A stretch of DNA of 64,000 nt, from assembly GCA_027574665.1 (NCBI GenBank), contig CM050656.1, forward strand, positions 2,789,001 through 2,853,000, given 5' to 3'. Below the pieces are notes generated by a model that ran no database searches, was not told where the DNA came from, and saw nothing but the letters and a program-made list of their open reading frames with translations. Shown here one piece after another: positions 19,013 to 33,000 of the stretch (positions are counted from its first letter, which is position 1; each line of letters opens with the position of its first letter). This stretch comes from Rhynochetos jubatus (taxonomy: Eukaryota; Chordata; Aves; Eurypygiformes; Rhynochetidae). The position numbers and the translations under genes were made by a program.

Positions 19013-22000
19013 GGGCCCCACACCCAACGCCGCCCCCGCCAGCGAGCGCTCCCCGGGAACAGAGCGGGCTTTCACCGCCAAAATCCTCCCTGGGCTTTGA
19101 GAGGTTTTGTCTTGCCGTTCACACAAAAAAGGGCTTTGAATGTTTTTCTGAGACCTAAATTCTTCCCAAGCAGAAGTGATTAGAAAGGAAAAAACCCGGA
19201 GTGAAACAGAGCGTGCTGGAGCTGTGCCGGGCGATGCGCCGGGAGCTTGGCACAGCTGCTCGGCTCTTCACCGATGGGCACAATGCTGGCCCAGTGCCAC
19301 CGAGAGACCTTCCCAGCTCCCACAAGGACAGAGGGCAGCAAGGAACGGCTCCTTCTGCTAAACCACCTGTGTAACAGAGAGCTCCTCTGCGCCTGCCAAG
19401 CCGGGATCAGTGCTTCACCTAGAAACGACGCAACGTTAGACAGGCTAAGAAATCGGATGTCAGACAGTATTGTTCCTAGCTCCCCTACACAGCGGTCACC
19501 AGCTTTTTCCTCCATCCTGGACTTCTGTGGAAGATTGTGCAAGCTTCGGCACATTGGTACGAGTACAGCAAGACCAAACCACTACCGGAGGGAGCTTCGT
19601 CACCCACGGCTGCTGCTCGTACTGCGGCAGCACATTACCGCCTGCTCCCGGCCATCGGTTCACCTTCCTCCCTCTTGCCGTACTGTGGTGTGCTTCTGTA
19701 GGGTGGCACATGCCAGCAGCTCCAGGGTCTGCATACAGCAAATTTCTTAAGTCTAATGTACATAAAGTAGTATTTTTACACGGGGTGTTAAGAGCCCCAC
19801 ATGCTCAGAAACCGGATCATCGTTTGTTTTACGCGCAGCACAGCAGTCACTGTCAGAACCGGCCCAGAGATCGCTTTAATAAACCACCTCTAGTAAGAGC
19901 AGACGCCCATGAGAGCAGCGGTGCTGTAAGGGGCAATTTTAGACTAACGAGATTAGAGATTCCTGCTCTCCACGCACAGGTAGCCCGTTGTGCAGGATGA
20001 GGACGTTTCATAATGCCACATACCTTCGGGCCTCTGTCTGTCCATCCTTGCTTTCCCTCTTCTCTTTGCAGGACAGAGTAATTTCCTTTTGGACTGAGGG
20101 TTCATCTAAGGCTTCTGACCGAAACCCCAGATACTGAGTGGAGCCTTCATAAGCTCTTTGAGGCCTCCCATTAACTCTTCATATTAAACAATCTTAATTC
20201 TACAGTAATTTGTCTGAGGGAGCATCCTAGTATTAAATATATTCAGTATAATCTTCAAGGCCTCTTAGCAGGGCAAATGACATGGAGATTTTTAATTAAC
20301 CTCAGGATAAGGACTCCAAACAGCATCTTCATCTTTGACATCATGAAAATTCAGTGTTTCCATGGTGACTTCCCAGGCCCCATCCTCCTCCAGCAGCTCA
20401 GGAGGCAGAGATCCCAATCTGTTGCTGGCCCCACATGTTTTCCTCTTGCATTGCACTGAGCACAACCCAGCCCTCTGGACTGGGTGGCCACCACCACAGC
20501 CTCCTTGGCTCCCCTCCTCCTTTTCCTGGGCAGCTTCCATCTGGCTGCCTTGGACTGGTAGGGGAGGATGAAATCCCAAGTGCACTCTGCTGCTACCCTG
20601 TGCCGCAGAGCGCGCAGGTGCTCAGCTCAACGCCGCCACTCCTACCTGCCTGCTGCCCACGCGCAGTTAAATCTGGAGTGTGCCGGTGAGCATGACTCAA
20701 CGCAGAGATGAGCGTTAACATCTCACCCACATAACCCCCGACTGCTTCCTACCAGGGGCTTTCTTAGAATCGCCATGTGCCCCCACGCACCAGACCAGGA
20801 AACTTCGGGCTTGACACTAACGCTAAGAGAAGTGCTAGACAGCACGTAACCTACCAACGCGTTACAAAACTGTTCTTCCTCACAACTAATACCACTGAAA
20901 AGAAGTTAGTGGCACTAATCAGCAAAAAAAGGTGCTGTAAGCGCAGGCAACAGCATCGGATCCTGCCTTTCTCCACGGGAAAGGGAGGCAACCAATTCAT
21001 TTACCACCAGAGCAGGTGGCACTGCAGATGGCAATGACAACTGACAACTCTAACACTTAACTTCGACTTAACTTCTCTTTTGGGGGTTTAAAGCAAAGAG
21101 CAGAGAGTTTGGGATCTGTGTGTGCAAAGCAGCGAGTCGATAGGGAAAACCCAAGGAGCCTCCCGTGACAGAGCACCGGCATCGCGGGCTGTGAGCAGTT
21201 GCCCATTTCCCAGAACCCCTGTTTATCAGAGCTGGAAATGACATCTCTGCAGAACGTGGTTTTAAACGAACATAGTCCATTTTAATTTTAAAAAAAGGGC
21301 TAAAGGGTTTATACGAGCTTGATTTTTTGCATAACAGAATTAAAGAGCCACAGCGCGTGTGGCTCTTTACACACAGTCTTTTAAGAGACTGAAAATTGAG
21401 CGCTGTCCCCAAGCCCTTGCCACCACCCCACCACATCGGGGCGGAGAGAGGGAGCAAAGCCCAGAATCCTCTCTAAGAGCTCCATGCTGGACCTCTCGAG
21501 TCTGTGCAGGACAACCACAGGCCAGTTTGCAGACCAAAAAGGTGCCTTGGGGTGCAGGCACTTCTGCTCCACCACGTTGTACGGCACCGACAGACTGCGG
21601 CCGACTGCGCTGTGGCTGAACTGCTCCCAAGGCACTGCTGCAGTTTTTGCAGTATGAAAAAATACAAAAAGCTTCCAACACAAAGTGTCACTCAAGAAAA
21701 TGACAGCTCAGAGATTTAGATTGAAATTAAATGTGTATCTGCCAGTCATTTGAATCATCCCACAGCTGGGTAATGTGGCTATTTACTCACTTTTTTGTGA
21801 AGTTCTGTCAAAACTGTAGAAGGGAACATTAAATAACACGGATCAAGAAGTGTGAATAACGAGGGCAGTCCTTTGAAAGCTAAATCCTAAGAAATGTGAG
21901 CTTCTCTCCTCTTAAGTTGCTTAACCGGAACACGTAAATAAGCATTTATGCAACACTTAACAGGTTGAGAATAATCAGAAGCAAGTCCAGGTAGGTATTG

Positions 22001-23826
22001 GATTTCTCAGAGAGGTTGCCTATGGGCGTTACAGAGGATGAACCTCTGCGACAGGCAGTGTAAGTTCACCCCAGGACATTCCCACGTTGCTAATTCTGGC
22101 TAAAACTGGGCTGATCCTGGTTTCTCGCCTCCCCACCTCGTAAGGAAGAGCAAAATGATATATTGTGGAACAGATATTCTGCCAGATACCCCAGGTGTTG
22201 GAAAGATTTCCACACCAAGCAGCACCCTGTAAAGGTGGGTACGCACGTTACCGTGTGTATCGTGTACAATTAAGTATCGGATGCAGAATAGCATAGTGGC
22301 TTCACCTCATTTTTTCAGGGAGAATGACTTGGCCGAACCGAAATGCAGCCCCATGGCTGCAGCTACGTACCCTGAGGTCAAATGGAAAAGCGATGATTCC
22401 CAACTAACACCCTCATTTGTAACACCAAGTGTCCAACCCAGCGTGTGAACTCGTACAAGACCGTTACAGAGCCTCCCCGTGACATGCCAAAAGTCTCCCC
22501 AAACCAGGCAAAGAGAGAGAAGCTGAGATTTGCTTTAGTTGTAGGGCCTGGTACGACAGCTACTGAAGCGCCTGCGGATACAATGACAGTTCACTTTCTC
22601 GCCCTAGGAATGGGCAAGACATGACAACATGTCATGGATATGCCTACAACCCGCAGCTCAGAACCCAGCAAGGCAACAACCAAACGGCGCACACGACGGA
22701 GCGGCACTCATCTCTCAAATACATGGGTCCATAAAGCACAAAACTGCTTAATGAAAACCCCTTAAAGTGAAAACAAAGCCAGACTCACATTTACCTTCAT
22801 ATGCAGCCCGGCGCTTGCGGTGCATCCCTGCCCTTTTCTGCAACGCCAGCCCCAACTCTGTGCCCATCACCGCTTGCAACATCACAAGCTTAAGAAGCCT
22901 TTAACTGAAGAGCATGAACAGAATCCTTAAAGGTTCACCCTTCGTTTTGCTGTACCATGCCATCTGTACCCTGTGGAGGGGAAAGGGAATTTTTTTCCAT
23001 TAAATCTTATTTAAAATTCCTGGGAATGCCCAGGTTTTACCCTTACACACTATCAGCATCTGCTTGGGACAGCATTCAGGCTCCTTTTTTGATAGATATA
23101 AACATGGGGGAAGGAAGGACCCGCTCCTCTCCGAGCCCAGCACTGAACACTAACATCACTCACCCCTGGGGACTTCGGCTTGTTGGCCAGAGCATATCTG
23201 TCCACAGCTGGAATCTCCATTATGAAAACAATTTGAATTGTTCTTTCTCAGATACACTCAGGGACATTTATGATCTTGTGGGGGACCCTTGGCCCCAGCA
23301 GAATTAACAAGCAAGTCCCAAACTTTGGAGGGGAAAAAAAAAAATAAAGGGAAGTTTAGTGTATTCTGATTGTCACTTCATGTATTATCCAACCCCTCTG
23401 TTATTTCGAGAAGCACACCAAGACATCCAAACTCTGTTTCCATGATGATGTCAGAAACATACTCCAGACTTTTAATATAAATAAATATACAAAACCTTAT
23501 GTGATTTTTACAGATGAGATGAATAAAAGTATTTTATGGAGTCAGATAATTGATTGTAGTGAGTTTCTGGCTCCCCTGGAAACAACAGAACCAACTTTTA
23601 AATTAGTCTCAAATTCAAAAGAACATTGTTTTGTTTAAAGACAAATATTTTGAGATTAGAAGGCACTTAATTCACCACATACAGACATTTAAAAACCTAT
23701 ATAAACTCTAATGAATGGCACAAATTCCTGAATAGACATTAGAAAGTTACAACAATATGCATAGTCATTAGTTTCCCATATGAAAACCATATAGAAGTTT
23801 TTGGTTAATTCATGCTTATTTTCACA
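19013..23826. other. Intergenic region between RPE65 and DEPDC1
   Basis: No exon with homology or splice logic was found on either strand. The RPE65 side is GC-moderate with many CpGs, and the half beyond about 23.3 kb is strongly AT-rich. Scattered open frames (the longest 207 codons, 18,560-19,183, plus strand) have no recognisable domain and overlap the RPE65 promoter region. No interspersed repeat was recognised. Confidence 0.6.
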
Positions 23827-23832
23827 TTTATT
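23827..23832 (-). promoter_or_regulatory. DEPDC1: Candidate DEPDC1 polyadenylation signal
   Basis: Plus-strand TTTATT is AATAAA on the gene strand, about 220 bp after the stop codon at 24,050. The AT-rich stretch continues to about 23.3 kb, so a longer 3' UTR using a later signal is possible. Confidence 0.5.
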
Positions 23833-24049
23833 TTACTGAGAACAATATATTGTGATAATTTGTAAACAGATAAATATTTGTCTCAGTCATTCAAAAGTTA
23901 CCTGCACAAAAAAATAACATATTTTGGCACCTTTCAACAGAGTGTCCATGTAAACATTTCTTCCTTCAACACCAGCATCAGATTTCTGTGGCAAGTGCCC
24001 TTTAAATCGTCCATCCATCCAATAAATAAGCAGGTAAAGTGTGGTTGAG

Positions 24050-27000
24050 TTAATATCTTAGGCTACGAAATCTTGGTTTTCCTAGGCTAAGCATAGGCTG
24101 TTTGATGGTAGGTTTGTTCTCAAATAGCATCGCCTCGTTTTCTGTAGTTGGAAATCTTTTCTGGTAGATGAGAGGGTACTCCTTCTGAAACTAGAGAAGG
24201 CAAAAGCAGTTCAAGTGTCAGACACCACCCAAAACTCCAGCTGTGCAGGATCTGAGCATGAATCCTTACAAGGGTGCAGATCAGCAGGAGCAAGGCTATT
24301 GGCCTGTAAAGCGACACCATTTGTAACACTCAGCATTGACACCAGTTGGACTTAACGCTCTAGGAAGGGCCATGTGTTTCGCTTTTCCCAGTTCAAAGTA
24401 TCCAAACTGACCCATTGCTCCGAAGAGCTGTGATTTGTGACACCACTGTCCCAGCACACACGGCAGGGCTGCAAAGATACTCCGCTGGGAGTTTTGAAGA
24501 TGAACTTTGCCAGCTTGTGGCAAGTACAAGCCGCTTGTGGCCTATGGTGGGAAAACATCAAATGTTTAAATATGTACTTCAAGTTTTTTCAAGAGGATTT
24601 ATTTCCTCTCTCCCCTCTTCACCTGCTTCAAGTGCTGCTGTGTATCAGTTCTTACTGCTTGCTCATTCCCAGTTTTAGCCGACTGCGATGAACTACTGTT
24701 CATTAAAACTTCCTGCGTGTAAAGAAGAGTCCAGCCTCACTCCTACGGGAGCAGAAAGCTTTCACAACACATGTGAAAGTCAGCGCTGCCGAAGCTGGAG
24801 GAGGGGCACCAAAGAGAAAGAAATGTGCTTGCTCTGAAAAGCTGCTTTTTGAAATTTGAGTCACAAGACTCGCTTAGGAGATTCTAGGCCAAGTACAATT
24901 GTATCCAATTGGTCAGAAATACTTGCCAAAGGTTTTCCGAAAGAGGAAAAACCTCCACAGCATTGAGCCTGCCAGAACGGCTGTATTTCAGTGTTCGTAT
25001 TAGGAGGCCGCAGAAGTACCAGATAATCTTGAGCAACGCACGTGTTACAAAACACAAAGCTAAGCTCATGGAAAAGAATGTTTCAGAACTCTGAAGAGAC
25101 AGAGCTTGACCTCTCAAAGCAAAAAAATCACAGCTTTTCATCGCCTGTCGATTTGAAGCCCATCTACAGCATTTTGTTGGTAATCATGTAGCCAGCACCC
25201 CACCCCACATGACATAAGGGAGAGCACTGTCTTAGTTTTATCTTGGTTTTAAATCGTTGTTTGAACACCCCTGCTGCCAGACAGTGTCAAATGCGGTGTT
25301 ATACACTGTCTTTAGAGAATCACAGCGGTTTGTGTTGGAAGGGACCTTAAAGCCCACCCAGTCCCACCCCCTCCCATGGGCAGGGACACCCTCCACTAGC
25401 CCAGGTTGCTCCAAGCCTCATCCAGCCTGGCCTTGAGCACTTCCAGAGATGGGGCATCCACAGAGCACGCAAAACACATTAGGCAGCTCTCTTCTACACA
25501 GCAAGCATTTCTCTACACAGCCTGCTTGTGTTTTGCACTGGAGTCTAGTGACTGAGATCCTTCCCTCAGAGGCATTTTCAGAAGTAGGTTAAATATCCGC
25601 CGAGGTTCTTACCTGCTTTAACTTTTTCTTTTTGTCTTTCACAGACAAGTTTTTATCTTTGATAATGTTCTCCAAGAGCTCTGCCACCGCAGCTTGAGAG
25701 GTAGAAACCTTTTGTTCTTCAAACTCCTGGGGAGTTATTTGTTTGCAGTATGAGTATGTTGGCAATATGGCACAAATTTCTTCCTTTGGATGTTTGCACT
25801 GAAACAAAAGTCAAAGAAGAGGTGTACGTAGAACTCAAACGATTAGGTGCTACCTCAGTAAGAAACATCCAAGTACACTAACTTACAGTGACACCACCTA
25901 TGTTATAACGTAGCTATGAGCGCGCCAACAGCTTAATAAAAGCTTGTGTTCAAACTGTAGCCGTTTTATTTGCAGCTTTCCCATCCCACCTTTCAGAAGT
26001 AGCAAGTACTCTGCAAGCAGTAAAGGAACTTCACCAACCTGCGCCACCTTCACGTGTTCTATGTGATCTCGCACCGCAACCTGCAGGTAAGTTGGTACTT
26101 TAAATATTTCTTGTTGATGGTCCATTAGAAACGAAACTAATCGGGTAGAAAGCAGCTCGTCAAGATCTACTTCTTCTGCACAGCACAGCACGCATCGAGA
26201 AAAAGTCTGTATCATCTAGAAGTGTTTAGCAGATCATTAGTACGCGCAGCGGAGGGATTTGCCTTCTTTCCCGTCTACACAGTGGCACAATGAGCCCTCC
26301 AAAGCCAACTTTCACGGCAACCGCTCTTGCCTGCGCCACTGGTCAAGAGAGGAAGAAAACTGCCTATTTTTTTTATCTCATCTGAAATAAAGTAGTTTTT
26401 TTTAATTGAACAGTACTTTCAATTAAGAAATACATATTTTAAAGAGCTAATAATAAGGAAAAAGTCTTCCCCTGTAGAAAAAAGCATACATCATCAATTA
26501 GCCATCTTCTCTCAAGTGAGATGATAAAACCCCCTTCACAGCCAGCCTAACCAAGACCTAAGCACACCAAGATCATTTAAAATAGTTTTATGAAGCATTT
26601 TTGTAGCTTTCCTATTTCCAGCTTTTAGTAGGCTTCTTCTCAATTGGCACGTGCATGAACTTTGGCTTTATCTAATCTTGTTTGACAAAAATCTTTAGCC
26701 ATTCCAAGGAAAGCTTAAATTCAGACCTTAAAGCTTGTCCTTAAACCCACTAGGCAGAAAAGGTACTTCTTTGGAACCGTTTTTGCCAAAACTTCACATG
26801 CACAGGTGTTTAACCCAAGAAAGGGTTTCAACACTTGCCAACACCTTTGGAGTTGAATGGCAGTTGGATAAGAAATCAGAGTAAACAATCATTTGCTTTC
26901 TTTTAAGAAATTGTTTCCTTTCCCCTCCCAAAGTAAACAAAAGCAACAGCAATATTTGAGGTACAGTAGGATGGAGACAAAGTGCTTGCTTCAAGTCAGG

Positions 27001-30000
27001 TTTCTGTAACTGTTCTGGAGATGAAAACTCTGCCCGCTAATCACTATTTAATTGCAATGGGACAAGAACCTCGAGTAGGGAACACGATGAGTATTCTCCG
27101 TGTTACTTCAGCCGCATTCTTAAAATGGGATACGCTGCATCCACGAGTCTCTTACCAAAGAACGCGTGCCCATCGCATCATGCAGCCGTGGCATATCAAC
27201 GTTTTCACTGATCCGAGAGATCATGCGCATTAGGAGCTGAATCTTCCTACGATTCGGTGGCGGAAGCAACAAACAACATATCTGTAGTGCTTCAACAGCA
27301 ATTCTTTCTAAATGAGGCTGAAGGAGATCTACAAGTTAATTGTGAAGACAGCTGCCATTAAAATTTGAACCAGGTTTGGGGATGGTTTTCTCTCAGTAGG
27401 AGAAATTCCATTTTTTTCAATGACAGTAATCTGTGTTTCACAGAATCAGCTCTAACACAGTATGTAACGCTATGCAGCCTTATTTTGTGTGGTCATCTTC
27501 CATTTGCTTCATTATGATAAACTGCTGGTACAATTAAGACCGTGATATAATTAAGAAACAATACTAATGTTATTCCCATAAGTGTTTCGAAGGCCAGACA
27601 TCTCCAAGGGGCAGGCCTGCACAAATTCCCTGCCTCACTCTCAGGCAGTGCCTAGGCAAGAATGACTTATCACTTACCTGACCAGAAAGCCAAGTTACCG
27701 ACACAGCAAGTTCAAGACTCCAAAGATACTACAGGCTACTATTTGTTAGCGGAGGTATGAAAGGCTACACAGAGCAACGCAGCAACCAGAATTTTTTCTT
27801 TCTAACCCCCCAGCTCATGTTATACGCATACCTAAACCCCTAGCAACAGCGCCAAAGATGAAGGAAGCAGAGATTAGTCAGACCACACAATAAGCTAATA
27901 CAACATGCCGTGGAAAGCCATCTTACTTTGCGTGCCAGTCAACATACAAGAAGGGTGAGTGAAAGAGCATTCTGAGAGTTCTGTGGTACTTTTGCAGAGT
28001 CTCTTTTTGATGGCGATATCAGAAACCTCGGTCCTGATGTCCACTGAAGCAGCCACACCAGAGGCATTTGGCTTTCCTTGTCCACAAAGCTGAGAACTTG
28101 GCTTTACTGTGATTTCAGCAACTGGTGCATTAATGCTGGCACAACTTCTGGAGTTCCTCTTGCCAAGTAAACTCAGAGACCTGCAGATTTGCTTCGACCC
28201 CTGATTTTCACTAAACAGCTCCTTGTCCTGAAGAGTTGAGGCAGACCCTCTCTTGGTGCCGGGGGTTTGTTTTGGACACGCGTTATCAAAGCCAAGCTCC
28301 CATACAGAATTAGTTTTATGCTTGTACGGCAGCAATTGTTTTCCCTTTCTTGGGCCCAGGACGGCGTTTGCATCACTTTGCCCAAGGGAATCAGATTCTC
28401 CTTCATCACATACACTCGAGGCAGTCTCTCCGATTCTTTCCAAAGAGTAACATCTTGTCCTAAATTTTAGAGGAGGATCTTGTTCATACCCAAAACCTAA
28501 AAGATTCTGACAACTTCCTCCTATGAGATTATCAGCCCTGCCTTGCCTACGTGTCAGTCTGCATCCCTGCAATTTCTTGGCACGCTGTTTTTGAACAGTC
28601 AGCTCTTCTGACGACTTCTTGGAAGCTTCGTGTCCTTTCTTTTTCCTGTCAGGCTCTTTGCGAAGCAGGCTTAGAAGAAGACATTCGGTTGACTTGAATG
28701 AGTTCAAGTGAAGAAATTTTGAAGGTTGTGGGTCACAGTTCTCATCTTGGACAGAATGTTTTCCACTGCATATATCTGGAATTGTGATGTAGCCACACAT
28801 AACTATCAGAAAATGAAATATAAATTAAGATGCAAGTGGTACGAAAACGAACAACTTCGGAAAGAAATGAAGTTGATAATCGAACAGAGAAGACAGCAAA
28901 TACGACATTAGTTCATAGTTGACTGTTAGTAAAATTAAGAGAAATATAGCTCAGTCCAAAAGCAATCTAACAAGATAATTGCAACCAACATGCAAAATAG
29001 AAAGAAAATTAAAACACCACAACAGTGAGGAACAGACAAGAACGAGCACATATTTATAAAATTATCGTTATTGAATATTTAGAGTGTTAGCTCAGCAATT
29101 CATACAGGAAATTATGAGACAGAACTGCATTTCTGTTACGTTTGTCATACAGAAGGATAGCGCTGATGATTTTCCTCAGATTCAAGCTGCCGTACAGGTT
29201 AGGGGGTCACGGTCTGCTCTGAATCACAGATTTGTTCCCCGGTTGCTATAAACTTACAGCTTGCACTGATTATTTCTAAATTCATACGTACCTAAAATAT
29301 TAACAAAAAGTTCATAGTATTCAAAAGTAAGTAAGGGCTCAGGGAGACCGAGAAAGTAATCGGCAACCGTTCTGAATACGTCCCGTTCAAACCCACTATA
29401 AGTTGGCTGGCTCATGTCATTATTTCTAGGCCCTAAAAAGAAGTGAAGAAAGAAAACTCACAAAAAAATTTTCACAACTCCATAATAGAAAAAATTAAAA
29501 AAAAAAAAAATCAATACAAGTTTATTCTTGCAGGAATGACTTTCACAATAAAAAAAAATCGTGACAGCAATACATGAATATTTTGTTCCGTTGAGCTACA
29601 CACAATGAATTTTCTTTGGAAGTGGATAGATGAGCAATCCAATAATCTATGAGGTCCGGTTAATAAACCTCACCCTTGTTGCTGCAGACAAGAAAAGGAA
29701 TGAATGAAAGCGGTCCTGGTACAAATAAAATTTGGCATTGTGTGGATCTTTTAACCCACACGTTGCCATACTCTACTGAACTCCTGCAAGTGAAATAAAC
29801 TGCCATCCCCTCATTCATTAGGACTGGCTTTGTAAGATAGCTTAAACTACACAGAGAACCAGGGAAAATTTAACTTGGGAGACAATCACATTGCCGTACA
29901 TTACACTGAAAATATAGTGCAGCAGTATTCCTCCTGCCAGCGTAAGTATTGTTTGGTTTCACTCTGCAGAGTGACCACCACCATCATCTGGTTACAGTAC

Positions 30001-33000
30001 AGATGGCAGGTGCAGAGATAAAATCTCCACTTGACCAAATCCATCCAAATTAGAAACTGAGAATTCAACAAACAAGAAAGCTTGCTTGCAGTTTTCAACC
30101 CACAGATACAAATACCTATTAGTTCTATATGCAGGACTGATGTCCTATAAATTTCATAGATTAAGGAACACTGAAGTCCCTCTTTCACTAATTTAACCTG
30201 TTCACCTTGCCAAAAATTCATATGCAGAATCAGACAATGCAGCCTAAAAGCAGGCTAACTAGCTAGGCTGCTAAAGGACCGGTATCTTGATTACCTGAAG
30301 TCTAACATCTTTAACATGCGTTAGCAACAATTAGATGTGGACTGCTTTCACTGCTTCTCAACACATCAAGGCACTCCAGATTATTTGAGTTTCTAAAATG
30401 AAACATCACAATTGATCTTAACTTGCAAGCATATTTCACTTTGAACACTCAAAACAGGTTTCTGGGACTTAAAAGCTACTCTATGACTTACAGTATGCGA
30501 GGCATTTCATAGCTGACAACACCCAGTGAGGCAGGTCGTCTAAAACAAACAAGCAAGCACATTATGTATACATGACACCAAACACTTCACTAATACAAAT
30601 AATGGTACACATGTATTAAATAACACCACAAATATAAGACCTTCTGAGCTGTACTCTAGTTTGGGAAAAAACACTAAAAGACAGACTATGAAACAGATTA
30701 CTATTTATTGTTTGCTCTAGTTGCACCATATGGAAAGTTTAAGCAAAACCAGAAAAAAAAAAAGAAGTCTCACCTGATTTATTCTGCAAAATAACAACGC
30801 CGTGTTTGCTGGTGTTGGTCATGTTGTATATGACATACTCGGGAACTATCTGTGTTGGCTGCAAAACTTCTTCCAAAGATGGGAGCCCTAAAATGGTTTG
30901 TAAACTGAGGGGAGGAAGAAAGCAGATATTGTCTAAAAGGTTTGCTAGGAACAAATGAAAACAAGTTTCTTCCATATGCATTCAAACAGTCAGACACTTG
31001 ATGAGCTCATCTGTGGTTTAATAAATTCTCACTTCCAGAAGGACAATTGAGGACAAACTTTTTCCTGGGACAAGCACCAAAGATCAATAAGGGAGAGCAT
31101 CTGTCGTGCTTAAAATACACTTCAACATCAGCAAAGATAAGTTTCAATGATTTTTTAAATGCAACAATACAATGTTAGTAAGTACATTAGCATATGCAAA
31201 CAATAGCCAGGAAAAACGTTCCTTTTAAAAATTTCAAAAAACTTTGCAAGCCAAAAGCTTGATTGGGCCATTACACAAAGCACATATAGGTAAAGATGCT
31301 TTTTGTACTGGATTACTTACTGTATTAGAATGATATTTCTCCAAGTCTCTTGCACATATTCCTGGCTTATTTCCTTCCTATGCGCTGTATCTTCATTTTC
31401 CTCCATTATAACCGGTTTGTTTTTTTCTAAATTTTCCTGAAAATGAGTGGTTTATACTGTCAGAGAAACAAGCCGCTTAAAATAATTCACAACTAAGTAA
31501 GAAATGTTCTTGGAAGCATAGGGCATTCTGTAGAACTGAATTAATTAAGTTTAAATGAAGTAATTAATTTAATTCCAAAACATGATCCAAGGAGTAACCT
31601 TAAGAGTCTCAGCATTGCAATGCTGGGCTAAACTGCTAAAAAACCAAAACCGACCAACCAAAAAAAAAAAATCAAAACCAAACAAAAAATCTGACCTGCT
31701 CAACTCAAGAGTCAGCAATTTAAAGAGAGAAACACATCAAATCCTAATGTGTTAGATGGGCAGGTATTCTTTAGGATCACAGTCTGCGTTCAGGAAGGAT
31801 GTGCACACACACACCAGTCTCAAAGGAATAAAGGGCTGAAACACATTCAGTCTCTTTCAAAAAGTAAGCAGAACCGTTTCTTTTTGTACACGTAAGAAGT
31901 GAAACAGCACACACCACTGAGACACTTCATGATAAAATACAGCTGCATCCTTCCATTATAAGATATGAATGTTTTAGTTTGCTGTCTAGGAGCTACCAAT
32001 TCACTCCTTCAGCTAGAAGAGAAGATGACACACCACAACAGCATCGCTAAAAGATGATTGCTTCTATTTTTTTTTTTTTTTTTTAAGAGTAATAGTTACA
32101 TGGCAACTATAATTATGTGAGAAACAAGTTATTACCAGAGACTGTAGTAACTCATGTTTTTTAAAAGTTCTCTTGGATAAATGGGGCAGTTTAAAAAGTC
32201 TTTCTTTATCTCTCGAGAAGTGTTCCAAACTCTCTTTCGGTGGACATGAACTTGGTAGAGGTTTAATGGGAGACGTCGAAGGAAATCTGTAATGAATGGG
32301 AGAGATGTAAAATACATTTAGAGTCGCTTAAAACTATAAGAAGTCGCTTAAAACTATAAGAAGTCGCTTAAAACTATAAGAAGTCGCTTAAAACTATAAG
32401 AAGTCGCTTAAAACTATAAGAAGTCGCTTAAAACTATAAGAAGTCGCTTAAAACTATAAGAAGTCGCTTAAAACTATAAGAAGTCGCTTAAAACTATAAG
32501 AAGTCGCTTAAAACTATAAGAAGTCGCTTAAAACTATAAGAAGTCGCTTAAAACTATAAGAAGTCGCTTAAAACTATAAGAAGTCGCTTAAAACTATAAG
32601 AAGTCGCTTAACCATCCCCTATCAATGCGATTCCATAAGATTCTGAAAAGGTTCAGAAAAGCAAACACTATTTAACATTATCATGTTGTATATTAGCTTA
32701 GGGCTACTTTTCTCAATTCCAAAGTCAAGCTGATGATTCTCAGATATTTATACAGCACAGCGAGCAGGATTTGAGAAGCGAGGGCCATGAATACTGCTTA
32801 TTTAAGAGCTTAGGAAAGACTGTTTCCCACTTGGAGTTTCTGTAATACACAAAAGAGAAGTAAACGCAAGGCTGGTGGCACAGCATGGAGCTACTACAAT
32901 AAATTCCCTTGGCACCCCTCAAGCGTGCTTGAGCGTAGCACACATGCCAGTGAAAAGCTTGATTAAACAAAAGCATAGCAGCAGCCCTCAGCATACAGAA

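Noticed and set aside
32323-32611. Regular short repeats that could suggest a CRISPR array
   Set aside because: The units are contiguous with no spacers and lie in a vertebrate intron. It is a simple tandem repeat.
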